A DNA stretch of 64,000 nucleotides from Pseudomonas umsongensis (lineage in GTDB: Bacteria > Pseudomonadota > Gammaproteobacteria > Pseudomonadales > Pseudomonadaceae): contig NZ_NIWU01000005.1 of assembly GCF_002236105.1 (NCBI RefSeq), positions 124,001 through 188,000 of the forward strand, given 5' to 3'. Position numbers and translations under genes: made by a program. Numbering within the stretch: the first letter of the stretch is position 1; each line of letters begins with the position of its first letter. The notes beneath the pieces are model-generated. The model made no database searches, was not told the DNA's origin, and worked only from the letters and a program-made list of their open reading frames with translations. Positions 11,252-20,072 of the stretch are shown here, piece after piece.

Positions 11252-11347
11252 CCTGTAGGAGCCGAGCTTGCTCGCGATAGCGGTGTAACAGTCGACATCA
11301 TTGTTGAATGTCAGTCCGTCATCGCGAGCAAGCTCGGCTCCTACAGG
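11252..11347. repeat. REP doublet, GTAGGAGCCGAGCTTGCTCGCG type
   Basis: Inverted arms CTGTAGGAGCCGAGCTTGC and complement flank a spacer (GGTGTAACAGTCGACATC) that differs from the spacer of the 2.05, 25.6 and 48.8 kb units. It lies inside the prp operon between prpC and acnD. Confidence 0.85.
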
Positions 11348-11372
11348 TTCCGGGTGATCAGGCCTCCACCAT

Positions 11373-12500
11373 TCAGCGTTGTTCGATTGGCACGAACTTG
11401 CGCTGTTCAACGCCGACGTATTCGGCGCTTGGGCGGATGATGCGGTTGTTGGCACGCTGTTCGTACACGTGTGCGGCCCAGCCGGTCAGGCGCGAGCAGA
11501 CGAAGATCGGTGTGAACAACTTGGTCGGGATGCCCATGAAGTGGTACGCCGAGGCATGGTAGAAGTCGGCGTTAGGGAACAGCTTCTTCTGCTCCCACAT
11601 GGTCTTGTCGATGGCTTCGGAGACCGGGAACAACACTTTATCGCCCACTTCGTCGGCGAGTTTTTTCGACCAGCCCTTGATCACCTCGTTGCGCGGATCG
11701 CTGTCCTTATAGATCGCGTGGCCGAAGCCCATGATCTTGTCCTTGCGCTCGAGCATGCCGAGAGTGCCCTTGATCGCATCTTCCGGCGAGCTGAAGCGTT
11801 CGATCATTTCCATCGCCGCTTCGTTGGCGCCGCCGTGCAGCGGACCACGCAGCGAGCCAATCGCCGCAGTGATGCACGAATACAGGTCGGACAGGGTCGA
11901 GGCACACACGCGCGCGGTGAAAGTCGAGGCGTTGAATTCGTGCTCCGCGTAGAGGATCAGCGAAACGTTCATCACCTTGACGTGCAACTCACTCGGCTTC
12001 TTGCCGTGCAACAGGTGCAGGAAGTGACCGCCGATGGACTGCTCGTCGCTTACGCATTCGATGCGCTTGCCTTCGTGGCTGAAGCGATACCAGTAGGTCA
12101 TGATCGCCGGGAATGCAGCCAGCAGGCGGTCAGTCTTGTCGTGCTGCTCGGAGAAGTCTTTCTCTGGCTCCAGGTTGCCCAGGAACGAGCAGCCGGTGCG
12201 CATCACGTCCATCGGGTGGGCGTCGGCGGGGATGCGTTCCAGCACTTCCTTGAGCGCTTGCGGCAGGTCACGCAGCTTGCTCAATTTAGTGATGTAGGCG
12301 GCCAGTTGCGCCTTGGTCGGCAGTTCGCCGTACAGCAGCAGGTAGGCAACTTCTTCGAACTGTGCGTCAGCCGCCAGTTCGCGTACGTCATAGCCGCGGT
12401 AGGTCAGGCCTGCGCCCGACTGGCCTACGGTGGACAGTGCGGTTTGCCCGGCAACCTGGCCACGGAGCCCGGCGCCACTGAGTACTTTTGCTTCGGCCAT
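11373..12500 (-). CDS. prpC: 2-methylcitrate synthase PrpC
   Basis: A 375-residue citrate-synthase-family enzyme condensing propionyl-CoA with oxaloacetate. The N-terminal AGLRGQVAGQTALSTV and the active-site segments HGGANEAAMEMIERF, GFGHAIYKDSDPRNEVIKGW and the late ARLTGWAAH-equivalent (CSRLTGWAAHVYEQ) are clear. It is about 50 residues shorter than the hexameric citrate synthase GltA, typical of PrpC. Located between prpB and acnD in the propionate operon. Confidence 0.96.
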   Translation of the reverse strand: MAEAKVLSGAGLRGQVAGQTALSTVGQSGAGLTYRGYDVRELAADAQFEEVAYLLLYGELPTKAQLAAYITKLSKLRDLPQALKEVLERIPADAHPMDVMRTGCSFLGNLEPEKDFSEQHDKTDRLLAAFPAIMTYWYRFSHEGKRIECVSDEQSIGGHFLHLLHGKKPSELHVKVMNVSLILYAEHEFNASTFTARVCASTLSDLYSCITAAIGSLRGPLHGGANEAAMEMIERFSSPEDAIKGTLGMLERKDKIMGFGHAIYKDSDPRNEVIKGWSKKLADEVGDKVLFPVSEAIDKTMWEQKKLFPNADFYHASAYHFMGIPTKLFTPIFVCSRLTGWAAHVYEQRANNRIIRPSAEYVGVEQRKFVPIEQR

Positions 12501-12572
12501 TTCTGCCTCCAGTTTTTAATTTTGTTAGGGAATCGGCAAATTGTGCTTCATCAGGTTATTCGGGTGATGCCG

Positions 12573-12660
12573 AAAAGATCGCAGCCTCGTTGCACTCGAC
12601 AGCTCCTACAGAGGATCACGGCCGAGGTAGGAGCTGCCGAAGGCTGCGATCTTTTGATCT
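12573..12660. repeat. Inverted repeat of the GTAGGAGCTGCC family, inside-out arrangement
   Basis: Here the AAAGATCGCAGCC ends are outermost and the CTCCTAC/GTAGGAGC ends face each other, the reverse of the arrangement at 7.24, 43.09 and 57.13 kb. It ends immediately against the prpB stop codon, in the 160-bp space between prpB and prpC. Confidence 0.8.
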
Positions 12661-13551
12661 TCATTTTTTCGCGGCGAACAACGCATCGAGCTTCTGCTCG
12701 AAGGTGTGGTAGTCGATGCGATCGTAAAGCTCCATGCGGGTCTGCATGGTGTCGATGACATTCGCCTGCGTGCCATCGCGACGGATCGCGGTGTAGACAT
12801 TTTCCGCAGCCTTGTTCATGGCGCGGAAGGCCGACAGCGGGTACAGCACCAGCGACACGTCCGCAGCGGCGAGTTGCTCGGTGGTGTACAGCGGCGTCGC
12901 GCCGAATTCGGTGATGTTGGCCAGGATCGGCGCTTTCACACGGCTGGCGAACAGTTTGTACATCTCGAGTTCGGTGATGGCTTCCGGGAACACCATGTCG
13001 GCGCCGGCCTCGATGCACGCGGCGGCGCGATCCAGTGCCGATTCCAGGCCTTCCACTGCCAGGGCGTCGGTACGGGCCATGATCACGAAGCTGTCATCGG
13101 TACGGGCATCGACGGCCGCCTTGATGCGATCGACCATTTCCTGCTGGGTCACGATTTCCTTATTAGGACGGTGACCGCAACGCTTGGCGCCAACCTGGTC
13201 TTCGATGTGAATCGCCGCCGCGCCGAACTTGATCATCGACTTGACGGTACGGGCGACGTTGAACGCCGAGGAACCGAAACCGGTGTCCACATCCACCAGC
13301 AGCGGCAGGTCGCAGACGTCGGTGATGCGACGCACGTCGGTCAGCACGTCATCCAGGCCGGTGATGCCCAGGTCCGGCACGCCAAGGGAGCCAGCAGCCA
13401 CCCCGCCACCCGACAGGTAGATCGCCTTGAAACCGGCACGCTTGGCCAGCAGGGCGTGGTTGGCGTTGATGGCGCCGACCACTTGCAATGGATGCTCGCT
13501 GGCGACCGCATCGCGGAAACGCTGGCCTGGAGTGCTCTTGTTCAAACTCAT
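12661..13551 (-). CDS. prpB: 2-methylisocitrate lyase PrpB
   Basis: A 296-residue isocitrate-lyase-superfamily enzyme that cleaves 2-methylisocitrate into pyruvate and succinate. The catalytic loop motif [12 protein letters not shown] near residues 125-135 and the metal-site segments VDVDTGFG and IHIEDQV are visible. Its start codon overlaps the stop of the upstream GntR regulator by 4 bp (ATGA), so the two are translationally coupled. Confidence 0.96.
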   Translation of the reverse strand: MSLNKSTPGQRFRDAVASEHPLQVVGAINANHALLAKRAGFKAIYLSGGGVAAGSLGVPDLGITGLDDVLTDVRRITDVCDLPLLVDVDTGFGSSAFNVARTVKSMIKFGAAAIHIEDQVGAKRCGHRPNKEIVTQQEMVDRIKAAVDARTDDSFVIMARTDALAVEGLESALDRAAACIEAGADMVFPEAITELEMYKLFASRVKAPILANITEFGATPLYTTEQLAAADVSLVLYPLSAFRAMNKAAENVYTAIRRDGTQANVIDTMQTRMELYDRIDYHTFEQKLDALFAAKK

Positions 13552-14267
13552 GACTCACCTCGTTTGGCTGTCGGGTTAGCGCCGTCCTGGTAATGACGGG
13601 CGATGTTGCGTTTGGAGGCGCCGATGTGACGGCGCATCAACAACTCGGCCAGTTCACCGTCACGGTCGGCGATGGCATCGAGAATTCGGTGGTGCTCGGC
13701 AAAGGCCTGGTGCGGGCGATTGGGCGTGGTGGAAAACTGGATGCGGTACATGCGCACCAATTGATACAGCTCGCCGCAGAGCATTTGCGTCAGGGTGCGG
13801 TTACCGCTGCCCTGGATAATCCGGTAGTGGAAGTCGAAATCGCCTTCCTGCTGGTAGTAGCCGCGGCCAGCCTGGAAGGCCTCATCGCGTTCGTGGGTTT
13901 CAAGGACCCGGCGCAGCTCATCGATTTCCTCGACGCTCATGCGCTCGGCGGCCAGGCGACAGGCCATGCCTTCGAGGGATTCGCGGATTTCGTAGAGCTC
14001 CACCAGCTCGGCATGGTTGAGCGACACCACCCGTGCTCCGACGTGTGGCACGCGCACCAGCAGGCGTTGGCCTTCCAGGCGGTGGATGGCTTCGCGCAAC
14101 GGGCCACGGCTGATGCCGTAGGTACGGGCCAGCTCGGGCTCGGAGATTTTGCTGCCCGGGGCGATCTCACCCTTGACGATGGCCGCTTGAATGCGTCGGA
14201 AGACGTTTTCGGAAAGCGTTTCCGAGTCATCCTGAACGGTAAGCGGGGGAGCCAGTTGATCCAGCAT
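13548..14267 (-). CDS. GntR-family (FCD domain) regulator of the propionate operon
   Basis: A 239-residue regulator starting [20 protein letters not shown]; the frame is open upstream to 14399 but the extra residues are not family-like and would run through the operator and promoter candidates. The N-terminal winged helix ([26 protein letters not shown]) is typical GntR, followed by an all-helical FCD ligand domain with metal-site-like His residues ([27 protein letters not shown]). It is the first gene of the prp operon and is coupled to prpB, so it probably autoregulates the operon with a pathway intermediate as ligand. This differs from the sigma54-type PrpR of enterics. Confidence 0.88.
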   Translation of the reverse strand: MLDQLAPPLTVQDDSETLSENVFRRIQAAIVKGEIAPGSKISEPELARTYGISRGPLREAIHRLEGQRLLVRVPHVGARVVSLNHAELVELYEIRESLEGMACRLAAERMSVEEIDELRRVLETHERDEAFQAGRGYYQQEGDFDFHYRIIQGSGNRTLTQMLCGELYQLVRMYRIQFSTTPNRPHQAFAEHHRILDAIADRDGELAELLMRRHIGASKRNIARHYQDGANPTAKRGES

Positions 14268-14277
14268 ATTGTCGACA
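14268..14277. promoter_or_regulatory. Second GntR operator candidate, abutting the start codon
   Basis: ATTGTCGACA repeats ten of the twelve bases of the palindrome at 14341, directly before the regulator ATG. Binding here would block transcription elongation or initiation. Assignment is by motif repetition only. Confidence 0.45.
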
Positions 14278-14298
14278 CCTTGAAAGCCAGTGCGGCAA

Positions 14299-14327
14299 AA
14301 ATTAACCAAAACTGCCGCCACAGTCAA
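14299..14327 (-). promoter_or_regulatory. Possible sigma70 promoter of the prp operon
   Basis: On the minus strand TTGACT (14327-14322) and TAATTT (14304-14299) are separated by 17 bp. The -35 match is good and the -10 match is weak. The two operator candidates lie on either side of it, which is what a repressor-controlled promoter would look like. Not verified. Confidence 0.35.
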
Positions 14328-14340
14328 AGGATAATTAGAT

Positions 14341-14352
14341 ATTGTCGACAAT
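14341..14352. promoter_or_regulatory. Palindromic operator candidate for the GntR regulator
   Basis: ATTGTCGACAAT is a perfect 12-bp palindrome of the TTGTNNACAA form usual for FCD-type GntR regulators, 74 bp upstream of the regulator start. A near copy lies at 14268. Confidence 0.55.
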
Positions 14353-14566
14353 CGTCTAATAACCTCCTGCACCATAACAAAGCAGTGCCCTCGATTCACA
14401 GCCGCCCGCCAGCGCTGGCGCCATCAACCTGCCGTGCTAGAATGCCGCCCGCATTTGTTTGTGACATCTGCACGGCTTGTCATAAATAGCTGATAGGCAT
14501 ACGAGGAGCTTGCGCAGCGATGCCAGGGTCTTGAATTAAAGAACAGACCGCTGCGCACCAGGATTT

Positions 14567-15103
14567 ATGAGACTCAAGCCCTTCCCGATCTTCCTTTTTC
14601 TTCTTTGCCTGCCCGGGTTCGCTGCTGCCGGGGACAAGACCGTGTACGGCCTCAATGAATATGCTTCGTTGGGCGGCATCGACCTCGAAGTGGCCGCCAA
14701 ACTCGACACCGGGGCAAAAACCGCATCCTTGAGCGCCCGCGACATCAAGCGCTTCAAACGCAATGGCGAGTCCTGGGTGCGCTTCTACCTGGCCATCGAC
14801 ACCGCCCATTCGCACCCGATCGAACGACCGCTGGCCCGCGTCAGCAAGATCAAACGCCGGGCCGGTGACTACGACCCGGAAGAGGGCAAGAAGTACACTG
14901 CCCGACCGGTGATCGAACTGGATATCTGCATGGGTTCAGCTTTACGTAGCATCGAAGTGAACCTGACCGACCGTAGCGCGTTCCAATACCCGCTATTGAT
15001 CGGCTCCGAAGCACTCAAACGCTTCGATGCGCTGGTCGACCCCAGTCTTAAATACGCTGCCGGCAAACCCGCCTGCGCCGCCGACGCTCATACCGCCGAG
15101 TAA
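14567..15103 (+). CDS. Exported RimB-like retropepsin-type protease (Zn_protease family, PF05618)
   Basis: A 178-residue protein with a signal peptide (MRLKPFPIFLFLLCLPGFAAAG) and an aspartic-protease-like motif AAKLDTGAKTASLSARD with Asp at residue 47. The family, once called ATP-dependent zinc proteases, has a retropepsin fold and is often found with ATP-grasp ligases of the RimK type. Here it is exported, unlike cytoplasmic RimB. The stop is 5 bp from the next gene, so it is the first gene of a three-gene operon with the transglutaminase/7TM and ATP-grasp genes. Probable role: cleavage of a peptide or amide made by the ligase, in the periplasm; this is inference. Confidence 0.75.
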   Translation: MRLKPFPIFLFLLCLPGFAAAGDKTVYGLNEYASLGGIDLEVAAKLDTGAKTASLSARDIKRFKRNGESWVRFYLAIDTAHSHPIERPLARVSKIKRRAGDYDPEEGKKYTARPVIELDICMGSALRSIEVNLTDRSAFQYPLLIGSEALKRFDALVDPSLKYAAGKPACAADAHTAE

Positions 15104-15108
15104 TTTAA

Positions 15109-16644
15109 ATGCGCTCTCTTACCCTTCATCTGAAAATGTTGATCGCCATCCTGGTGGTATTGGGCATTTCAGTCACGGCCTACCAGATCTTCGTACTCGG
15201 CATTCCCGTGACGGAAGACGCCACCGACGACTTGTGGAACATCGACGCCAAGGTCGAGTTCGTCGCCAGTGCCAAGGACCCAGTCAAGATCCAGATGTTC
15301 GTGCCACCCTTGAGCCGCGATTACGTGAGTCTCAACGAAAGCTTTATTTCAAATAATTACGGCGTGGCCGTGAACCGAGTCGACGGCAACCGCAAGGTCA
15401 CGTGGTCGGCGCGCCGGGCCAAAGGCAACCAGACCCTTTATTACCGTCTGGTGTTGACCAAGCGCTACACCGCCGAAAAAGCCAAGATCAAAGGGCCGAC
15501 CTTCCGCGACAGCATTGCCGTGGAAGGCCCTGAAAAACTCGCCGCCGAAGCGCTGCTGGCGCCGATTCGCCAACACTCGGCCGACGTCGAGACCTTCATC
15601 AGCGAAGCGATCAAGCGGGTCAACAACAGCAACGACGACAACGCCAAGATGCTCCTGGCCGGCGACCCGACACCGGCCCACAAGGCGAAGATCGTCGAAC
15701 TGCTGCTGTCCATCGCCCACGTGCCGGTGGAAAAGGTCCACACCATTCGCCTGGTGGCCGACCAGCCGCAAACCCCGGAACTCTGGCTGCGCAGCTTCAA
15801 TGGCACCGACTGGCTGTACTTCAACCCGGAAACCGGCGAACAGGGCCTGCCGACCGACCGCCTGCTGTGGTGGACCGGCGACGAAAACCTGATCACCGTG
15901 GATGGCGGCAAGAAGGCCACTGTGACCTTCAGCATGAACAACAGCGAGATGAACGCCATTCGCCTGGCCAAGCTGACCGACGAGAACACCGACGCCAATT
16001 TCCTCGAGTACTCGCTGTACGGCTTGCCGCTACAAACCCAGCAGACCTTCATGATCATGGTGATGATCCCGATCGGCGTGCTGGTGATCCTGGTCCTGCG
16101 CAACCTGATCGGCCTGCAGACCCTCGGCACCTTTACCCCGGTGCTGATCGCCCTGGCCTTCCGCGAGACCCAACTCGGCTTCGGTATCGTGCTGTTTACC
16201 ATCATCACGGCGCTGGGGCTGTCGCTGCGCTCTTACCTTGAGCACCTGAAACTGCAAATGCTGCCAAGGCTGTCGGTGGTGCTGACGTTCGTCGTGGTGT
16301 TGATCGCGGCCATCAGCCTGTTCAGCCATAAGCTCGGCCTGGAGCGCGGGCTGTCGGTGGCGCTGTTCCCGATGGTGATCCTGACCATGACCATCGAACG
16401 CCTGTCGATCACCTGGGAGGAACGTGGCGCCAGCCATGCCATGAAAGTGGCGATCGGCACCCTGTTCGCCGCGACGCTGGCGCACCTGATCATGACTATT
16501 CCAGAGTTGGTGTACTTCGTATTCACCTTCCCGGCGATCCTGTTGATCATGGTGGGCTTCATGCTGGCCATGGGTCGCTATCGCGGCTACCGCCTGACCG
16601 AACTGGTGCGTTTCAAGGCCTTCCTGAAGAAGGCTGACGCCTGA
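15109..16644 (+). CDS. Inactive transglutaminase fused to seven TM helices
   Basis: A 511-residue inner-membrane protein. One N-terminal helix (about residues 10-30, LIAILVVLGISVTAYQIFVL) leads to a periplasmic domain of roughly 280 residues containing a transglutaminase-like region (HVPVEKVHTIRL ... PELWLRSFNGTDWLYFNPETG). The family is described as catalytically inactive, and no GxCxxxA-type cysteine motif is visible here; Cys is absent from this domain. From about residue 310 several hydrophobic helices follow (MIMVMIPIGVLVILVLRNLIG onward), matching the 7TM_transglut architecture. It overlaps the ATP-grasp gene by one base. Likely a membrane partner or substrate-recognition module for the flanking enzymes. 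Confidence 0.78.
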   Translation: MRSLTLHLKMLIAILVVLGISVTAYQIFVLGIPVTEDATDDLWNIDAKVEFVASAKDPVKIQMFVPPLSRDYVSLNESFISNNYGVAVNRVDGNRKVTWSARRAKGNQTLYYRLVLTKRYTAEKAKIKGPTFRDSIAVEGPEKLAAEALLAPIRQHSADVETFISEAIKRVNNSNDDNAKMLLAGDPTPAHKAKIVELLLSIAHVPVEKVHTIRLVADQPQTPELWLRSFNGTDWLYFNPETGEQGLPTDRLLWWTGDENLITVDGGKKATVTFSMNNSEMNAIRLAKLTDENTDANFLEYSLYGLPLQTQQTFMIMVMIPIGVLVILVLRNLIGLQTLGTFTPVLIALAFRETQLGFGIVLFTIITALGLSLRSYLEHLKLQMLPRLSVVLTFVVVLIAAISLFSHKLGLERGLSVALFPMVILTMTIERLSITWEERGASHAMKVAIGTLFAATLAHLIMTIPELVYFVFTFPAILLIMVGFMLAMGRYRGYRLTELVRFKAFLKKADA

Positions 16645-17630
16645 TGTTCGGCTTCTGGAAGACCTGGAAAGCCCTGGAAGCCCGGGGCATCATGGGCATC
16701 AACCGGCGTAACGCGGACTACGTGCTCAAGTACAACAAGCGCAGCCTGTACCCGATCGTCGACGACAAGATCATCACCAAGGAACGCGCCATTGCGGCCG
16801 GCATCCATGTGCCGCAGTTGTATGGCGTGATCTCCACCGAGAAGGAAATCGACAAGCTCGACGAGATCATCGGCGGGCGCAACGACTTCGTGATCAAGCC
16901 GGCCCAAGGCGCTGGCGGCGACGGCATCATTGTCATTGCCGACCGCTTCGAGGGGCGCTATCGCACGGTGTCCGGCAAGATCGTCGACCACGAAGAGCTC
17001 GAGCACCATATTTCCAGCATCCTGACCGGCCTGTATTCCCTGGGCGGGCATCGCGACCGTGCACTGATCGAATACCGGGTGATCCCGGACCAGATCTTCA
17101 AGAGCATCAGCTATGAAGGTGTGCCGGACATCCGCATCATCGTGTTGATGGGGTATCCGGTCATGGCCATGCTGCGCTTGCCCACCCGTCAGTCCGGCGG
17201 CAAGGCCAACTTGCACCAGGGCGCCATCGGCGTGGGTGTCGACCTGGCCACCGGCCTGACCCTGCGCGGCACCTGGCTGAACAACATCATCGCCAAACAC
17301 CCGGACACCACCAACGCGGTGGATGGCGTGCAACTACCCTACTGGGACGGTTTCATGAAACTCGCCGCGGGTTGCTATGAACTGTGCGGGCTGGGCTACA
17401 TCGGTGTCGACATGGTGCTGGACCAGGAGAAAGGCCCACTGATCCTCGAGCTCAACGCCCGACCTGGCTTGAATATCCAGATTGCCAATGATTGCGGCCT
17501 GACATTGCGCACCCATGCGGTCGAGGCGCGGCTGGAAGACTTGAAAGCACGCGGCGTCAGCGAAACCGTCGAAGAGCGAGTGGCGTTTGTGCAGGAGATG
17601 TTCGGGCATATTCCACCGGTCGAGGGTTGA
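16644..17630 (+). CDS. Alpha-L-glutamate ligase-like ATP-grasp protein
   Basis: A 328-residue cytoplasmic ATP-grasp enzyme (sugar-transfer-associated or RimK-like subgroup). The ATP-binding segment GRNDFVIKPAQGAGGDGIIV lies at about residues 78-97, and the metal-binding end of the fold is GPLILELNARPGLNIQIAN near residue 275. It should activate a carboxylate as acyl phosphate and ligate it to an amine; the substrate is unknown. Its start overlaps the stop of the 7TM protein (TGATG), so the genes are translationally coupled. Order protease, 7TM protein, ligase is conserved in Pseudomonas as far as I recall. Confidence 0.8.
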   Translation: MFGFWKTWKALEARGIMGINRRNADYVLKYNKRSLYPIVDDKIITKERAIAAGIHVPQLYGVISTEKEIDKLDEIIGGRNDFVIKPAQGAGGDGIIVIADRFEGRYRTVSGKIVDHEELEHHISSILTGLYSLGGHRDRALIEYRVIPDQIFKSISYEGVPDIRIIVLMGYPVMAMLRLPTRQSGGKANLHQGAIGVGVDLATGLTLRGTWLNNIIAKHPDTTNAVDGVQLPYWDGFMKLAAGCYELCGLGYIGVDMVLDQEKGPLILELNARPGLNIQIANDCGLTLRTHAVEARLEDLKARGVSETVEERVAFVQEMFGHIPPVEG

Positions 17631-17649
17631 TCCAGAACCCAGGTGTGTC

Positions 17650-17715
17650 TTTCGCGAGCAGGCTCGCTCCCACAAGTATTGCGCTGAACCCTGTGGGAGC
17701 GAGCCTGCTCGCGAA
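17650..17715. repeat. REP doublet, GTGGGAGCGAGCCTGCTCGCGAA type
   Basis: TTCGCGAGCAGGCTCGCTCC and its complement flank about 20 bp, GCTCGCGAA ends outermost. It lies between the ATP-grasp gene and pabB. Confidence 0.85.
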
Positions 17716-17835
17716 TACAATCTGCCAGATTCCACAGTAGCCATGCCTGCCTCCAATCTGCTAATCCCCTCTAGGAGCAATTCCCCGAGGGGACTACAAT
17801 CGCCACCCCGCCTCGATGGCTGATCCAACCCGCCC

Positions 17836-19179
17836 ATGCTGACCTGCTCCGTACACCCGCTGCCCTATCGCGCCAACCCTGCCGACTACTTCGCGGCCAT
17901 TCGTCATGCCCCAGGTGCCGTGCTGCTCGACAGCGGCCGCCCCAGCGCCGAGCGCGGGCGCTTTGACTTGCTCAGCGCCTGGCCGCTGGAACAACTGGCC
18001 GTAGCGCCTGACGAACGCGGCAGCGATTTCCTGCAACGCCTTCGGGACAATCTGACACGCTTGGGCGAAGCATCGCTGCCTGCACCTTATGAACTGCCGT
18101 TTGCGGGCGGCTTGATCGGTTACCTGAGCTACGACTTCGGCCGCCACCTGGAAAACCTGCCGAGCCAGGCCCTGGATGACCTGCAGTTACCCGATGCGCG
18201 CTTCGGCCTGTACGATTGGGCGCTGATCAGCGATCACCACCAGGCCACCAGCCAATTGGTGTTTCACCCAACGCTGGCTGACAGCGAGCGCCAACGCCTG
18301 ATCCAGCTGTTCAGCCAGCCCGCCGCTGAAGCGGTCGAGCCGTTCAAGCTGCAAGCGCCGATGAATGCCGATCTGAACGCTGATCAGTATCGCCAGGCGA
18401 TCGAGCGCATCCAGCAATACATCCAGGCAGGCGATTGCTATCAGGTCAACTTCGCCCAGCGTTTCCGTGCACCCTGCCAAGGTGATCCATGGACGGCGTA
18501 TTGCGCGTTGCGACTGGCTTGCCCCACTCCGTTTTCCGGCTTCCAGAGCCTGCCCGACGGCGGCGCGGTGCTGAGCCTGTCACCGGAACGTTTCGTCAAA
18601 GTCAGCGAACGCCATGTTGAGACCCGTCCGATCAAAGGCACACGCCCGCGCGGCCTTAGCGCTGCCGAGGACGCGGCGAACGCCGCCGAACTGCTGGCGA
18701 GCCCCAAGGACCGTGCGGAAAACCTGATGATCGTCGACCTGTTGCGCAACGACCTCGGTCGCACCTGCCGCACCGGTTCGGTTCGAGTGCCTGAGTTGTT
18801 CAGCCTGGAAAGCTACCCCAATGTGCATCACCTGGTGAGCAGCGTGACCGGCGAACTGGCAGATGATCGCGATGCGCTGGACCTGATCGCCGGCAGCTTC
18901 CCGGGCGGCTCTATTACCGGTGCGCCGAAAATTCGCTCGATGCAGATCATCGACGAGCTGGAACCCACCCGACGCGGGCTGTACTGCGGTTCATTGCTGT
19001 ACCTGGACGTGCGCGGCGAGATGGACAGCTCCATCGCCATCCGCAGCCTGTTGGTCAAGGATGGGCAGGTGTGTTGCTGGGGCGGTGGCGGAATCGTCGC
19101 CGATTCCGAGTGGCAGGCCGAGTATCAGGAATCGATCACCAAGGTGAAGGTGCTGCTCGATACCCTCCAGAACCTCTAA
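17836..19179 (+). CDS. pabB: Aminodeoxychorismate synthase component I
   Basis: A 447-residue chorismate-utilising enzyme that aminates chorismate to 4-amino-4-deoxychorismate for folate synthesis. The C-terminal domain carries LSLSPERFVKV, RPIKGTRPRG, NLMIVDLLRNDLGR and SFPGGSITGAPK, the canonical anthranilate-synthase-I/PabB series. Length and the ETRPIKGTRPRG form fit PabB rather than TrpE (about 490 residues). The glutaminase subunit PabA is not in the window. Confidence 0.92.
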   Translation: MLTCSVHPLPYRANPADYFAAIRHAPGAVLLDSGRPSAERGRFDLLSAWPLEQLAVAPDERGSDFLQRLRDNLTRLGEASLPAPYELPFAGGLIGYLSYDFGRHLENLPSQALDDLQLPDARFGLYDWALISDHHQATSQLVFHPTLADSERQRLIQLFSQPAAEAVEPFKLQAPMNADLNADQYRQAIERIQQYIQAGDCYQVNFAQRFRAPCQGDPWTAYCALRLACPTPFSGFQSLPDGGAVLSLSPERFVKVSERHVETRPIKGTRPRGLSAAEDAANAAELLASPKDRAENLMIVDLLRNDLGRTCRTGSVRVPELFSLESYPNVHHLVSSVTGELADDRDALDLIAGSFPGGSITGAPKIRSMQIIDELEPTRRGLYCGSLLYLDVRGEMDSSIAIRSLLVKDGQVCCWGGGGIVADSEWQAEYQESITKVKVLLDTLQNL

Positions 19180-19183
19180 AAAC

Positions 19184-19275
19184 ATCGCGGGCAAGCCCGC
19201 TCCCACAGGTTAATGGTTGTTCACAGATTTTGTGACCGACGAAAAAACACTGTGGGAGCGGGCTTGCCCGCGAAG
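19184..19275. repeat. REP doublet, GTGGGAGCGGGCTTGCCCGCGAA type
   Basis: Arms ATCGCGGGCAAGCCCGCTCC and TGTGGGAGCGGGCTTGCCCG are inverted around ~45 bp between the convergent pabB and thrH genes; they may form a 3' hairpin for both transcripts. Confidence 0.85.
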
Positions 19276-19291
19276 GCGTCCTGAAGATCGA

Positions 19292-19909
19292 CTACAAACT
19301 CAAGGTACGATTCGAAGCCTTGATGAACTCCTGCTTCAGCTCTTCAAACGTATGCACCGCCGGAAACTGCGGGAACTCGGCGATCACATTGTCCGGCGCA
19401 TGGAACAGAATCCCGGCGTCCGCCTCACCCAGCATCGTGGTGTCGTTGTAGGAATCGCCCGCTGCAATCACCCGGTAGTAGAGGCTCTTGAAGGACAGCA
19501 CCGACTGGCGCTTGGGATCTTTCTGACGCAGCTGATAGCCCGTCACCCGGCCGGTATCGTCAGTAATCAAACGATGGCAGAGCAAGGTCGGGAAGCCGAG
19601 CTGACGCATCAGCGGCTGGGAAAACTCGTAGAAGGTGTCCGACAGGATCACCACCTGGAAGCGCTCGCGCAGCCAATCGACGAACTCGACGGCACCGTCC
19701 AGCGGCTTGAGCGTAGCGATCACCTCTTGGATGTCGGCGAGTTTCAGGCCGTGTTCGTCGAGAATCCGCAAGCGTTGCTTCATCAGCACGTCATAGTCGG
19801 GAATGTCCCGGGTGGTGGCCCTGAGGGATTCGATCCCGGTTTTTTCGGCGAAGGCGATCCATATTTCCGGGACCAGCACACCTTCAAGATCCAGACAGGC
19901 AATTTCCAC
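19292..19909 (-). CDS. thrH: Bifunctional phosphoserine phosphatase/homoserine phosphotransferase ThrH
   Basis: A 205-residue HAD-superfamily enzyme. The start is GTG at 19909 with GGGAG placed seven bases upstream; it gives the family-standard N-terminus (V/M)EIACLDLEGVLVPEIW. The nucleophile motif is DLEGV (Asp at residue 7), motif II is ILSDTFYEFS and motif III/IV is VIAAGDSYNDTTML. ThrH of pseudomonads dephosphorylates phosphoserine and can transfer the phosphate to homoserine, giving a bypass for ThrB and SerB. Convergent with pabB. Confidence 0.94.
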   Translation of the reverse strand: MEIACLDLEGVLVPEIWIAFAEKTGIESLRATTRDIPDYDVLMKQRLRILDEHGLKLADIQEVIATLKPLDGAVEFVDWLRERFQVVILSDTFYEFSQPLMRQLGFPTLLCHRLITDDTGRVTGYQLRQKDPKRQSVLSFKSLYYRVIAAGDSYNDTTMLGEADAGILFHAPDNVIAEFPQFPAVHTFEELKQEFIKASNRTLSL

Positions 19910-20072
19910 AAGACACTCCCATTGGTATTGTTTATTGAGTCGAGCGAGCCCGAACTCTAGCGACAACTCCCCCACCACGCAACGCAGAGGACGCCCCGGC
20001 CAGCGCAGCTTTTTGTTACCATCGGCCCCATATAGAGCGCCCAGCGCCACCGACCTGTAGGAAGCCGCCCTG

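Noticed and set aside
9150-11258. A 702-codon frame antisense to acnD
   Set aside because: Shadow of acnD, whose Fe-S ligands and family length are intact; low-complexity antisense translation.
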